From: Aureimonas sp. ME7
Lineage (GTDB): Bacteria > Pseudomonadota > Alphaproteobacteria > Rhizobiales > Rhizobiaceae
Length of the DNA: 64,000 nucleotides
Assembly (NCBI RefSeq): GCF_903970965.1
Contig: NZ_CAJCKW010000002.1
Coordinates: 496,001-560,000 of the forward strand
Reading direction: 5' to 3'
Of the stretch, positions 53,468 through 61,617 are shown piece by piece; positions within the stretch are counted from its first letter, which is position 1; every line of letters starts with the position of its first letter. Below the pieces are notes generated by a model. That model had not been told where the DNA came from, searched no databases, and worked only from the letters and a program-made list of their open reading frames with translations. The position numbers and the translations under genes are program-made.

Positions 53468-54031
53468 TCAGGCCGCCTGGCGCTTCTCGTGGCGGCCTTC
53501 CTCGACCTCCTCGATGATCTTGGCGATGAAGGCGGGAAGATCGTTCGGATTGCGCGAGGTGATCAGCGCCTGGTCGGTCACCACCTCCTCGTCGTGCCAG
53601 CGCCCGCCGGCATTCTCGACATCGGTCTTGATGGACTTGTACGAGGTCACGTCGCGACCCTTGATGACGCCGGCCTCCACCAGAAGCCACGGGGCGTGGC
53701 AGATCGCGGCCAGCGTCTTCTTGGAATTGTAGAAGTCACGCACGAAGGATACGGCGGCATCTTCCGCACGCAGCTTGTCCGGGTTGATCTGGCCGCCCGG
53801 CAGGACGAGCGCGTCGTAGTCCGAGACCGACACCTGCGACAGCACCTTGTCGACCGGAACGCTGTCGCCCCAGTCGGTCTCGTCCCAACCCTTGATCTCA
53901 CCTTCCTTCAAGGACACGACATGGACCGTCGCGCCGGCCGCGCGTAGCTTTTCCAGCGGCTGCACGAGTTCGGACTGCTCGAAGCCGTCCGTGGCGAGAA
54001 TGGCGATCTTGGCTTCGCGGATGCTGGGCAT
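53468..54031 (-). CDS. DJ-1/PfpI family protein
   Basis: A 187-residue DJ-1/PfpI protein. The nucleophilic elbow is LAAICHAPWLLVEAG with Cys at about residue 112, preceded by LVLPGGQINPDKLR (about 74-87); an acidic residue in DGFEQSELVQP (about 15) is placed like the DJ-1 glutamate that tunes the cysteine. YEEVRAE-like features of the hydrolase subfamily (WHDEEVVTD, LITSRNPNDLPAF) are present. Members act as proteases, glyoxalases or deglycases; which cannot be told here. ATG 54031 is chosen for the family start (REAKIAILATDGFE). Confidence 0.9.
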   Translation of the reverse strand: MPSIREAKIAILATDGFEQSELVQPLEKLRAAGATVHVVSLKEGEIKGWDETDWGDSVPVDKVLSQVSVSDYDALVLPGGQINPDKLRAEDAAVSFVRDFYNSKKTLAAICHAPWLLVEAGVIKGRDVTSYKSIKTDVENAGGRWHDEEVVTDQALITSRNPNDLPAFIAKIIEEVEEGRHEKRQAA

Positions 54032-54147
54032 CGGGGTGACCTTTCCTTGCGGGCGCCGAGGCATCGTCGATCCGTAGATCGATGGTCGGCCCGCCCATGT
54101 TGGTGTTCGCGTTTCCAACGACCGGCTCCCGCGAGGGTTCCCCCGCC

Positions 54148-54687
54148 TCACTCGCCCTCTTCGATCTCGCGATCGATCGCCGCCGCCGCATGGCCATAGG
54201 AAAAACCGGCGCGCATCAGGGCCGCGACGTCGCGATCCCGGCGCTCGGCGCGCTCGCGCAGACGGTGGGGGCCGAGCCGTCTGCGCTTGGCGAGCCGCCG
54301 CGCCGCCTCTTCTTCGTCGGTCTCGTCGCCGGCCATCACGGCGGCCACGGTCTCGCGGTCGACGCCCTTTTCGGCCAGCTTGGCCGCGCTCTGGCGAAGC
54401 GAGGTGCCGCGCCGACGAAGGCTGGCGAGCTTGGATTCGGCAAAACTCCGGTCGTCCAGAAGCTTGAGCTCCACGAAACGCCCGACCGTTTCGCCGATCA
54501 TTTCGGCGAACGCCTCCGGCTCCTCGCCCCGAGCCCTGGCGCGGCGCAGAACCTTGCGCTCCAGGACGCGGCGCAGGTTGGCTTCGGTGGAGGCGTAGCG
54601 TTCGAGGTAATGAGCGGCCGCCCGAAACATCCATTCGCGCGAGATGGGCCGAGGGATCTTGGGTGTGGGGGCTGCGGCGTCGCTCAT
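54148..54687 (-). CDS. recX: RecX regulatory protein
   Basis: A 179-residue helical RecX family protein, an inhibitor/modulator of RecA filaments. The family three-helix repeats include AAHYLERYASTEANLRRVLE (about 25-44), GRFVELKLLDDRSFAESKLA (about 69-88), and late RAGFSYGHAAAAIDREI. It is Arg/Glu-rich throughout. No recA is next to it, as often in alphaproteobacteria. ATG 54687 and ATG 54693 are both possible starts. Confidence 0.88.
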   Translation of the reverse strand: MSDAAAPTPKIPRPISREWMFRAAAHYLERYASTEANLRRVLERKVLRRARARGEEPEAFAEMIGETVGRFVELKLLDDRSFAESKLASLRRRGTSLRQSAAKLAEKGVDRETVAAVMAGDETDEEEAARRLAKRRRLGPHRLRERAERRDRDVAALMRAGFSYGHAAAAIDREIEEGE

Positions 54688-54733
54688 GCCCATTCACTTA
54701 GGCGCTTCCGCCCCGCCCGTCATCCAACGAAAA

Positions 54734-54763
54734 CGGCCCCGCCGCCGGAAGGCGACGAGGCCG
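54734..54763 (-). terminator. Terminator of the ParA-like gene
   Basis: CGGCC (54734-54738) pairs with GGCCG (54759-54763) and the stem continues inward to 54746/54751 with two mismatches around a GGAA loop. AAAA at 54730-54733 gives a U-tract on the minus transcript. It is 25 bases after the ParA-like stop. Confidence 0.7.
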
Positions 54764-54787
54764 ATGCTGGAAGGGTCTCGGTCGAGG

Positions 54788-55498
54788 TCAGGCGGCGTAG
54801 GCCGCGCGTTCGTCGATCTCGCGAGCGGGATGTTCGGTCGGCTGGACATAGCCGAGGACGCCGAGTTCATAGGCGATCGAAACCGCCTCGGCGCGGGCGC
54901 GCTCCAACCCCGGCGCGCCGTCGTCGGTCAGGGTGAAAAGCGTTCCGCCGTGGAGGAACGGCGCTTCATAGGCCGCCCTAAGCACGAGGCCGATCTCCAG
55001 GCGCGGCGTCGGCGACTGTTCGATCATGCCCTCGATCGTGCGAGCGATGCGGCTCGGAATGGTGGTGACTGCGCTGGCGACGAAGGCCCAGTCACGGCCG
55101 CGCCGGCCCTTGCCGGCTTCCGCCGCCAGCATGCGGTCGGTCGCGAGCGCGGCATAGGCCGACAGCGGCGAAAAGCGGACGGGAATGAGGGCACGGTCCG
55201 AAAGACGGGCGCCGGCGCGCATCATCTCGGCATTGTCGCCGGCGTCGATGAGAGCCAGATCGCCCCGGCGGCGCGCGGCGCGTACGATCCGCTCCAGCGC
55301 GATCTCGTCGTCCGCCACCTCGACCTGGATATGCGCGGGGCGGCCGGGCTTCTGCGCCCATTCCGCGAGATCCTTGTCGCGGGCGGCGTCCACCAGCACG
55401 ACGGGAATCTCGGCGGCGGCGGCGACACCCGCCAGCGTCAGCGCGAGCGTCGAGGAACCGGAGGTCTTCAGCGAGCCGATCGAAAGAACGGGCGTCAT
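54788..55498 (-). CDS. ParA-like ATPase homologue with degenerate P-loop
   Basis: A 236-residue protein of the ParA/MinD/VirC1 fold. The N-terminus SIGSLKTSGSSTLALTLA aligns with the deviant Walker A, xKGGxxK[ST]: the signature Lys11 is kept but the P-loop lysine position is Ser16. VVLVDAARDKDLAEW follows (Walker A' Asp), and DLALIDAGDNAE (about 82-93) is Walker B-like. The later part contains RTIEGMIEQSPTPRLEIGLV. No parB partner or partition site is adjacent. ATP binding is doubtful; it may be a sequestered or non-catalytic relative. Confidence 0.65.
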   Translation of the reverse strand: MTPVLSIGSLKTSGSSTLALTLAGVAAAAEIPVVLVDAARDKDLAEWAQKPGRPAHIQVEVADDEIALERIVRAARRRGDLALIDAGDNAEMMRAGARLSDRALIPVRFSPLSAYAALATDRMLAAEAGKGRRGRDWAFVASAVTTIPSRIARTIEGMIEQSPTPRLEIGLVLRAAYEAPFLHGGTLFTLTDDGAPGLERARAEAVSIAYELGVLGYVQPTEHPAREIDERAAYAA

Positions 55499-55763
55499 GG
55501 AATGTCCTTTTTGAAATCGGCGACCGGACGCACCGGATGCGCGAATACGGCATGCGTGAACGAAACGCCGGGACTGCGGGTGAACCGGCGCGAAGGCGGT
55601 TCATTCGCGACCCCCTCCAAAACGCCGGCCGGATCGTCGGTCCTCGATCGATGACCGGGGAACCCCGGCCGAGTCCGCCGGAGCTAACGCCTTCCGGCTT
55701 GACCGGAGCTTGCGGTCGCGCGATCCAGACGAAGCCCATCACGTCGACAAGGATCTCCCCCGC

Positions 55764-56519
55764 GTGCCCTCCCTCCCCACCATCGTCGCGGTGCCGGCCG
55801 ACACGCGCCGTTTCGAGAACTACGAATGGCATGCCGCGCCCTCCACCTATCTGCGGGCGATCGTCGAGGCCGGCGGCGGGGTGCCCATCATCGTTCCCGC
55901 TGTGGTGGACGAGGACGAATTGGAAGCGATCCTTAACCGCGTCGACGGCGTCCTCGTCACAGGCTCGGCCTCCAACGTTCATCCCGATCGGTACGGCGTG
56001 GAGCCCACCGCCGCGCACGAGCCCTTCGACCCGGCGCGCGACAGGTTGACCGACATGATGATCCGCGCGGCCATTCGGCGCGCCGTTCCGCTTCTGGCCA
56101 TCTGCCGCGGGCATCAGGAGCTCAACGTCGCGCTCGGCGGTTCGCTGGCGACCGAGATCCAGGAGACGGCCGGGCGCATGGACCACCGCGCCCCGACCCA
56201 TCCCGAGCAGGACGCCCGCTTCGCGATCCGCCATCCCGTCTCGGTTGAGCCGGACGGGCGGTTGGCGGAGATCGTCGGCGCTTCCAGCATCGAAGTGAAC
56301 TCGCTGCACCGGCAGGCGATCGACCGGCTGGCGGACGGGCTCGACGTGGAAGCTCGCGCTCCCGATGGAACCGTGGAAGCGGTTTCGGTGCGCGATGCGC
56401 CGGGCTTCACGCTCGGCCTTCAATGGCATCCGGAATACTGGGCGGCCACCGATCCCGCCTCTCGCGCGATCTTCACCGCCTTCGGGGACGCGTGCCGCGC
56501 CTACCGGGACGGTCGCTGA
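55764..56519 (+). CDS. Class I glutamine amidotransferase-like hydrolase (PuuD family)
   Basis: A 251-residue peptidase C26 protein from GTG 55764. The nucleophilic Cys is in LLAICRGHQELNVALGG (about residue 115), the catalytic His/Glu in LGLQWHPEYW (about 218-227). LVTGSASNVHPDRYG (about 72-86) is typical of gamma-glutamyl-GABA hydrolases such as PuuD, in putrescine breakdown. The 4 kb distance to the ornithine decarboxylase gene suggests, but does not prove, a polyamine link. The start is uncertain: AAGGA lies 10 bases upstream of GTG 55764, and frames extend to 55710. Confidence 0.8.
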   Translation: MPSLPTIVAVPADTRRFENYEWHAAPSTYLRAIVEAGGGVPIIVPAVVDEDELEAILNRVDGVLVTGSASNVHPDRYGVEPTAAHEPFDPARDRLTDMMIRAAIRRAVPLLAICRGHQELNVALGGSLATEIQETAGRMDHRAPTHPEQDARFAIRHPVSVEPDGRLAEIVGASSIEVNSLHRQAIDRLADGLDVEARAPDGTVEAVSVRDAPGFTLGLQWHPEYWAATDPASRAIFTAFGDACRAYRDGR

Positions 56520-56520
56520 G

Positions 56521-57600
56521 CTAGCCCGGCCAGGACGCCAGCAGCAGACCCGACCCGACGAGAACGAGCAGCGCCGCCCCGCCGATCTCCAGAACGGTGC
56601 GCACGCTCCGCCCCCGCCCGCCCGAGCGTCCGAGGAGAAGCGCCAGTCCCTTGCCCGAGACGGCGAGCGCGGCGATGGCCGACACGGTGATCGCGGTGCC
56701 AAGCGCCATGGCGAGCACCGACAGCGACCCGGCCGCATAAAGACCGTTCATCAGGGCGAAGGTCAGAACCACGATCGCGCCGGAGCAGGGGCGAAGGCCG
56801 ATCGCCAGAACTGTGGAGAGCCCGGCGCGCCAGGAAAAGGACCCATCCGCCAGGGAGGCCGCATCCGGCATGTGCGGACGCCCGCAGTCGCAGGCATCGC
56901 CCGTCGGATCGTCGCAGATCTCCGCGCCGTAACCGCCCGATGCGCGCAAGGAGCTGGCGCCTCGCGTCGCTTGCGCGCTCGTGAAGGTGCCGCGCCCGGC
57001 GAAGGCCAGCGCCGAGCCGGAGCGCTGCCGGGCCGGTGAGAGGTCCCCGATCCGCCGCATCGCCGGGCGCAGGAGTGGCCAGCCCTTGCGTATCAGAAGC
57101 CAAAGACCGAGCGCCGCGATCATCGCGTAGGAGCCGAGTTCGAGGCCGAAGGCAAGGTTGGTCATCGAAAGCCCCGTGCCGCGAAGAACGAACCAGCCGA
57201 GAAGAACGACGAGATAGGCCGACAGCGCCTGCACCAGCGCCGCGCCGAACGACAGAGCGACCCCGCGCCGAAGCGCCACCTCGTTCGCCAGCATGTAGGA
57301 GGACAGGACGGCTTTGCCATGGCCGGGCCCCGCCGCATGAAACACACCGTAGACGAAGGACAGGCCGAGCAGCCAGCCGAACCCACCCCCGCCGTCGCGA
57401 AGCGCGACGAGCGCCTGGCGCAGATCGACGAAGAAGGTGCGCTGGACGGCGAGAACCCAGGCGAAGAAGCCCGCGAAAAGGCCGCTCGGCGCTGCCGTGA
57501 CCTCGGCGGTGCCGATGCCGAGCGAAGACTGTGCATGCGCCGCGCCGCCGAGCAGCGCCAGGCCGACGAGAAGCGGCAGAATTCCGATCAGCCGGCGCAT
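56521..57600 (-). CDS. NicO family nickel/cobalt transporter
   Basis: A 359-residue membrane protein of the NicO/RcnA superfamily. An N-terminal signal (LIGILPLLVGLALLGGAAHA) precedes six to seven helices. Metal-transport signatures are YGVFHAAGPGHGKAVLSSY (about 84-102) and a second motif GLRPCSGAIVVL (about 277-288). The central cytoplasmic or periplasmic loop contains a Cys/His-containing stretch (EICDDPTGDACDCGRPHMPD, about 226-245). It overlaps the upstream DUF1007 gene by 13 bp; this pair is conserved as a metal transport unit. The direction of transport is unknown. Confidence 0.85.
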   Translation of the reverse strand: MRRLIGILPLLVGLALLGGAAHAQSSLGIGTAEVTAAPSGLFAGFFAWVLAVQRTFFVDLRQALVALRDGGGGFGWLLGLSFVYGVFHAAGPGHGKAVLSSYMLANEVALRRGVALSFGAALVQALSAYLVVLLGWFVLRGTGLSMTNLAFGLELGSYAMIAALGLWLLIRKGWPLLRPAMRRIGDLSPARQRSGSALAFAGRGTFTSAQATRGASSLRASGGYGAEICDDPTGDACDCGRPHMPDAASLADGSFSWRAGLSTVLAIGLRPCSGAIVVLTFALMNGLYAAGSLSVLAMALGTAITVSAIAALAVSGKGLALLLGRSGGRGRSVRTVLEIGGAALLVLVGSGLLLASWPG

Positions 57601-58253
57601 CGCACGTCGATCCGCGTGGCCAGGAGCTGGGAGAAGTTCACCCCGTCCTCGGGGATCGACTGGCCGGGCTTCAGCATGGAAACGGAGTTCATCCAGTCGG
57701 CCGCATCCTCGTCCGGGTTGGGCTGGGTGAACGTCTTCTTGCAGGTCGTCGGCATGTCGAGAAGCTGGAAGGAATTCTCGTCGGCGAAGTCGAAGGCAAC
57801 GAAATAGGATTCGTCGTAGACGGAGAAGGTGACGTCGGACGCCTTGAGGTCGACCGGCTCGGCCGGCTTCATCTCGAAGAACAGGATCAGCTGCCCCTTT
57901 TCGAATAACCCCCGGATTTCGCCCGGCGGGGTCAGCTTGATGTCCTTACCGCCGATAGTGACAAACGTGTAGAATTCCCACTCCGCGATCGACTGACGCA
58001 CGGTCTCGGACACGGCGTGGATCTCGTCGTCGTCGAGCGTTCCGTTGCCGTTCTTGTCGAAGTCCACCACGACGGAGGACGAGAACAGCTCGTCGAAGCG
58101 CCAAATGTTGCGCACGGAGGACAGCATGCCGTCCGGGGTTCCCACGATCTCCATCCGCGACTCGGAGAAGACGTGCGGATGGGCGCTCGCCGGCAACGCG
58201 CCGCCGGCCGACAGCGCGCAAACGGAAGCTGCGAGGATCGATGATCGGCGCAT
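57588..58253 (-). CDS. DUF1007 periplasmic protein, NicO partner
   Basis: A 221-residue exported protein. Signal peptide to about residue 24 (ALPASAHPHVFSES at the junction, with an N-terminal His-Pro-His of the mature protein). DUF1007 pattern: WRFDELFSSSVVVDFDKNGN (about 52-71), then GTLDDDEIHAV, an EF-hand-like loop DKNGNGTLDDDE. VTIGGKDIKLTPPGEI and DESYFVAFDFAD follow. It probably delivers or buffers metal for the NicO transporter encoded next and overlapping by 13 bp. It starts the two-gene operon. Confidence 0.83.
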   Translation of the reverse strand: MRRSSILAASVCALSAGGALPASAHPHVFSESRMEIVGTPDGMLSSVRNIWRFDELFSSSVVVDFDKNGNGTLDDDEIHAVSETVRQSIAEWEFYTFVTIGGKDIKLTPPGEIRGLFEKGQLILFFEMKPAEPVDLKASDVTFSVYDESYFVAFDFADENSFQLLDMPTTCKKTFTQPNPDEDAADWMNSVSMLKPGQSIPEDGVNFSQLLATRIDVRCAG

Positions 58254-58328
58254 GTGTCGTCCCCGGTTTCACCCCGCTCCGGGAACGACGCTTAAACCAA
58301 GGCGAAAGTGGGGAAAAGAGGCGCGCCC

Positions 58329-58838
58329 TTACTGCAGAACCACGACACGCGCGCCCACATGCACGCGCTCGAAGAGATCCTGCACGTCGTCGTTGCGCAT
58401 GCGGAAGCAGCCGGCCGACGCAGCCGAGCCGATCGAGTTCGGCGAATTCGTCCCGTGGATGCGATAGGTGCCCCAGCCAAGATTCATGGCGCGCTTGCCG
58501 AGCGGATTGTTCGGCCCCGGGCCCATCGAGGCGGGCAGGCTCGGCTTCTTCTCGCGCATGGAGGGTGTCGGCACCCAGGTCGGGTTCAGGCGCTTCTTCG
58601 ACACCCAGCTCGTGCCGAACCACTGTTCGCTCGGCTTGCCGACGGCGATGTCGTATTGCAGGGCCGAGTCGGGGCCGGTCACCAGAAAGAGCTGTCGCGC
58701 CCCGGTCATCACCACGATCGTGCCCGGCTCGTAGTCGCCGATGAACACCGTCTCGCGGGCCTGCACGGCGGCACTGGCGGCGCCCCCGCTCCCCAGGCTC
58801 AAGACGGCGGCAAGGAGAAGAGCGGGCAATCGGCGCAT
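58329..58838 (-). CDS. L,D-transpeptidase (YkuD), secreted
   Basis: A 169-residue L,D-transpeptidase with a Sec signal peptide (RRLPALLLAAVLSLGSGGAA). The YkuD domain has the GTIVVMTGARQLFLVTG start, PNNPLGKRAMNLGWGTYRIH and catalytic SAASAGCFRMRNDDVQDLFE (Cys at about residue 145). It crosslinks peptidoglycan or tethers outer membrane proteins. ATG 58838 is preferred: GAGG is 7 bases upstream. ATG 58853 would add MPRFP. This is the second YkuD gene of the window, with no lipobox, in contrast to the one at 9973. Confidence 0.9.
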   Translation of the reverse strand: MRRLPALLLAAVLSLGSGGAASAAVQARETVFIGDYEPGTIVVMTGARQLFLVTGPDSALQYDIAVGKPSEQWFGTSWVSKKRLNPTWVPTPSMREKKPSLPASMGPGPNNPLGKRAMNLGWGTYRIHGTNSPNSIGSAASAGCFRMRNDDVQDLFERVHVGARVVVLQ

Positions 58839-58881
58839 GGGAAACCTCGGCATCGCATCGGGGCCGAGAGAGATAGAGAGT

Positions 58882-59814
58882 TCAGGCAGCGGCGGCGCCC
58901 GGTTCTCGGCCGGTGCTATTCTTGCGGAACCAGGTTGCCAAGAAGTCAACAAAGACGCGCGTCCGGGCCGGAAGGTGCCGGCGATGCGGAAACACCGCAT
59001 AGATGCCCGCATCCTTGGGAACGAAGTCGTCGAGGACGGTCACGAGCCGTCCTTCCGCGATGTCCCGCCGCACCACGAATTCGGGGATCAGGGCGATGCC
59101 GAGGCCCGCCAGCGTCGCCGCACGGACGGTATAGGGGGAGTTGGCCGAAAAGCGCCCCGAGACGGCGACGGGGATCGCATCGCCCGAGACCGGATCGCGG
59201 AAGGTCCAGTTGTAGAGCGTCTTGGCGTTGGAATCGATCACGGCGCGAAAGCGCGAGATGTCGCTCGGATGCTGCGGCGTTCCGTTTTCCGCCAGAAACT
59301 CCGGCGTCGCGCAGATGGCAAATTCGAGCGAGCCGAGGCGCCGCGCGATCATCGCAGAATCCGTCAGCCGCGTCATGCGGATGGCGACGTCGAAATTCTC
59401 CTCCAGAAGATTGGCGAAGGAATCGTCGAGATGGATGTCGAGCGAGATATCCGGGTGGGCGGCGGAAAACTCCACGAGACTGAGCCCGAGCTCCGCGTCC
59501 CCGAAGGTGCGGGCCGCCGTCACGCGCAGCGTCCCCTTCGCCTCCCCCGTGGCTTCTCGCGCTTCCTCGTTCAAGGTCTCGAGATCGGCGAGGATCGCGG
59601 CAGCACGCGACACGTAGACCTCGCCGGCCGCCGTCAGCGCCACCTGCCGCGTCGTCCGGTTGATGAGGAGAACGCCGAGCTCGTCCTCCAGCTCGCGCAC
59701 GTATTTGGAAAGCAGAGCCTTGGACCGCCCCGTCTTGCGCGCGGCCGCCGAGAAGCCTTGAGCCTCCACGACGGACAGAAAGGCGCGCATGCGGGTCAGG
59801 GTGTCCATCGGCAT
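58882..59814 (-). CDS. LysR family transcriptional regulator
   Basis: A 310-residue LysR-type regulator. The N-terminal winged HTH covers residues 5-64 (FLSVVEAQGFSAAARKTGRS and LLSKYVRELEDELGVLLINR). The effector domain includes GTLRVTAARTFGDAELG and VAIRMTRLTDS. It resembles the LysR branch of DsdC/CrgA-like regulators, with effector unknown. It is divergent from the ornithine decarboxylase leader, so it may control that promoter or its own. ATG 59814 and ATG 59808 are both possible. Confidence 0.92.
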   Translation of the reverse strand: MPMDTLTRMRAFLSVVEAQGFSAAARKTGRSKALLSKYVRELEDELGVLLINRTTRQVALTAAGEVYVSRAAAILADLETLNEEAREATGEAKGTLRVTAARTFGDAELGLSLVEFSAAHPDISLDIHLDDSFANLLEENFDVAIRMTRLTDSAMIARRLGSLEFAICATPEFLAENGTPQHPSDISRFRAVIDSNAKTLYNWTFRDPVSGDAIPVAVSGRFSANSPYTVRAATLAGLGIALIPEFVVRRDIAEGRLVTVLDDFVPKDAGIYAVFPHRRHLPARTRVFVDFLATWFRKNSTGREPGAAAA

Positions 59815-59913
59815 AGATTCCTTGCGTGAGACCGACCGGTGTTGCCCTGTGACGACAAGTCAAGCGGAAGTCCAGCCTTTTCGCCAAAACGCAGACGGGG
59901 GTGAATTTTTCTG

Positions 59914-59941
59914 TTGTGTATGACAGAGCGCTTTCTTATAT
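59914..59941 (+). promoter_or_regulatory. Candidate promoter of the ornithine decarboxylase leader
   Basis: TTGTGT (59914-59919), 16 bases, then TTATAT (59936-59941), in an AT-rich island within GC-rich surroundings. It would start transcription near 59948, just before the structured leader. A start here would make the overlapping 101-codon ORF (ATG 59920) untranslatable. Confidence 0.5.
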
Positions 59942-59947
59942 CCGCCT

Positions 59948-60336
59948 TGCCCAAAGTCGCACGTGCCTGTGGGCGTCCCCCGGTCCTCGAATGCGAGGGT
60001 TGCCGGGACGGTACCTGGAGTATCCCTCCAGTCGGTTTCGCTGCTGGCGAAATCGTGGACGCCTTGAAGCAACGACGGTGCGGGCCTTTCTGGTCTCTCC
60101 CGGTCTCCATAGCCGGGAATACTGCAGAGGCACACCATCCTTGCCTGAAGTGCGGCGGGCGTAGCCCTCCAAGCCATGGCAGACTTTCGTTCGGATCGTT
60201 TCGCGGCACCCTGCCGTGAAGGAGCCGAGTCCTGTCGCGTTTCGCATTCGCTTCATGAGCGGGGTCTCCACCGGCCGCTCATGGGACGGATCGCGTGCGC
60301 TCCTCGTCGACCGTTTGGTTAACCGGAGCTTGATCC
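59948..60336 (+). ncRNA. speF-type structured mRNA leader
   Basis: About 390 bases between the candidate promoter and the ornithine decarboxylase ATG, rich in stable stems: CGTCCC/GGGACG (59974-59979 with 60005-60010) enclosing CCTCG/CGAGG (59985-59989 with 59994-59998); CTGGAG/CTCCAG (60015-60020 with 60026-60031); and TCCCGG/CCGGGA (60098-60103 with 60113-60118). The speF motif is a known alphaproteobacterial leader RNA upstream of this gene, so I assign it by position and structure; I have not matched its consensus. A polyamine- or ornithine-responsive role is plausible. Confidence 0.6.
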
Positions 60337-61470
60337 ATGGCTACGCAGCGCATCCTCGACTTCATCGCCACCCGACGTCCCACCGGGCCTTGCCTCGTGG
60401 TCGACCTCGACATCGTCGAAGACAACTTCCGCGCCTTCCGCAAGGCCCTGCCGGATTCGTCGATCTTCTATGCCGTGAAGGCGAACCCGTCGCCGGAGAT
60501 CCTGCGTCTTCTGGCCTCGCTCGGCTCGTCCTTCGACTGTGCTTCGGTCGCCGAGATCGAGATGGCGCTGGATGCCGGTGCGACGCCGGACCGCATCTCC
60601 TTCGGCAACACGATCAAGAAGGAGCGCGACGTGGCGGCCGCCCATGCGCACGGCGTCTCGCTCTTTGCGGTGGATTGCGTCGAGGAGGTCGAGAAGGTGG
60701 CGCGCGCGGCGCCCGGCGCGCGCGTATTCTGCCGAGTCCTGACCGATGGCGAGGGCGCCGAATGGCCGCTGTCGCGCAAGTTCGGCTGCGTTCCCGAGAT
60801 GGCGATCGACGTTCTGACCCATGCGCGCGACCTCGGGCTCGTGGCCACCGGCGTCTCGTTCCACGTCGGCTCGCAGCAGTGCGACACCGAGGCCTGGGAC
60901 AAGGCGCTCTCCGACGCTTCGATGGTGTTCGGTCAGCTTGCCGAGCGCGGCATCCAGCTGACGCTCGTCAACATGGGCGGCGGCTTCCCGACGCGCTACC
61001 TGAAGGACGTGCCATCAGCGGAAGCCTACGGCCGCTCGATCTTCCGCTCGCTTCGTCGCCATTTCGGCAACAAGATCCCGGAGACGATCATCGAGCCGGG
61101 CCGCGGCATGGTGGGCGACGCCGGCGTGATCAAGGCCGAGGTGGTGCTCGTGTCGCGCAAGAGCGCGAGCGACGAGAACCGCTGGGTCTATCTCGACATC
61201 GGCAAGTTCGGCGGTCTCGCCGAAACGATGGACGAGGCGATCCGCTACCCGATCGTGACCGCGCGCGACGCCGACCGTAAGGAGCCGTGCGTGCTCGCCG
61301 GCCCGACCTGCGACTCGGCCGACGTTCTCTACGAGAAGACGCCCTATCCCCTACCGATCTCGCTGACGGTGGGCGACGAGGTTCTGATCGAGGGAACGGG
61401 CGCCTACACGACGACCTACTCGGCCGTCGCGTTCAACGGGTTCGAGCCGCTCCGCTCCTACGTCATCTGA
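60337..61470 (+). CDS. speF: Ornithine/lysine decarboxylase, type III PLP
   Basis: A 377-residue fold III PLP decarboxylase, converting ornithine to putrescine (lysine to cadaverine possible). The PLP lysine is in FYAVKANPSPEIL (about residue 50), GVSFHVGSQQ (about 173) and NMGGGFPT (about 212) bind the cofactor phosphate, EPGRGMVGDAG (about 253) follows, and the catalytic Cys is in GPTCDSADVLYEK (about 328). It lacks the long N-terminal region of eukaryotic-type arginine decarboxylases. ATG 60337 follows AACCGGAGCTTGATCC, with GGAG nine bases upstream. Its long structured leader and terminator make it a separate transcription unit. Confidence 0.93.
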   Translation: MATQRILDFIATRRPTGPCLVVDLDIVEDNFRAFRKALPDSSIFYAVKANPSPEILRLLASLGSSFDCASVAEIEMALDAGATPDRISFGNTIKKERDVAAAHAHGVSLFAVDCVEEVEKVARAAPGARVFCRVLTDGEGAEWPLSRKFGCVPEMAIDVLTHARDLGLVATGVSFHVGSQQCDTEAWDKALSDASMVFGQLAERGIQLTLVNMGGGFPTRYLKDVPSAEAYGRSIFRSLRRHFGNKIPETIIEPGRGMVGDAGVIKAEVVLVSRKSASDENRWVYLDIGKFGGLAETMDEAIRYPIVTARDADRKEPCVLAGPTCDSADVLYEKTPYPLPISLTVGDEVLIEGTGAYTTTYSAVAFNGFEPLRSYVI

Positions 61471-61479
61471 CGATCCCCT

Positions 61480-61500
61480 CGGCGCCGCACATCGGCGCCG
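61480..61500 (+). terminator. Terminator after speF
   Basis: CGGCGCCG (61480-61487) pairs with CGGCGCCG (61493-61500) around a five-base loop, followed by GCCTTTCCTTTCTTC. It is 10 bases after the stop. Downstream GNAT expression needs readthrough or its own promoter. Confidence 0.7.
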
Positions 61501-61617
61501 GCCTTTCCTTTCTTCGCTACCGGCCCGGCCGACGCTCGCGCGCTCGGCCGTTCCCATCCGCACGGCGGTCCCATCGCGGTCGCCGCTTCCGCTCGTCCCG
61601 TTTCGGAGATCGCCCCC

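Noticed and set aside
59920-60219. Possible zinc-ribbon protein within the speF leader
   Set aside because: Kept only as an alternative in the findings: a likely promoter lies inside its first codons, and codon use (ATA, AGT, CCT, CCA) is unlike neighbouring genes, as expected for structured RNA.
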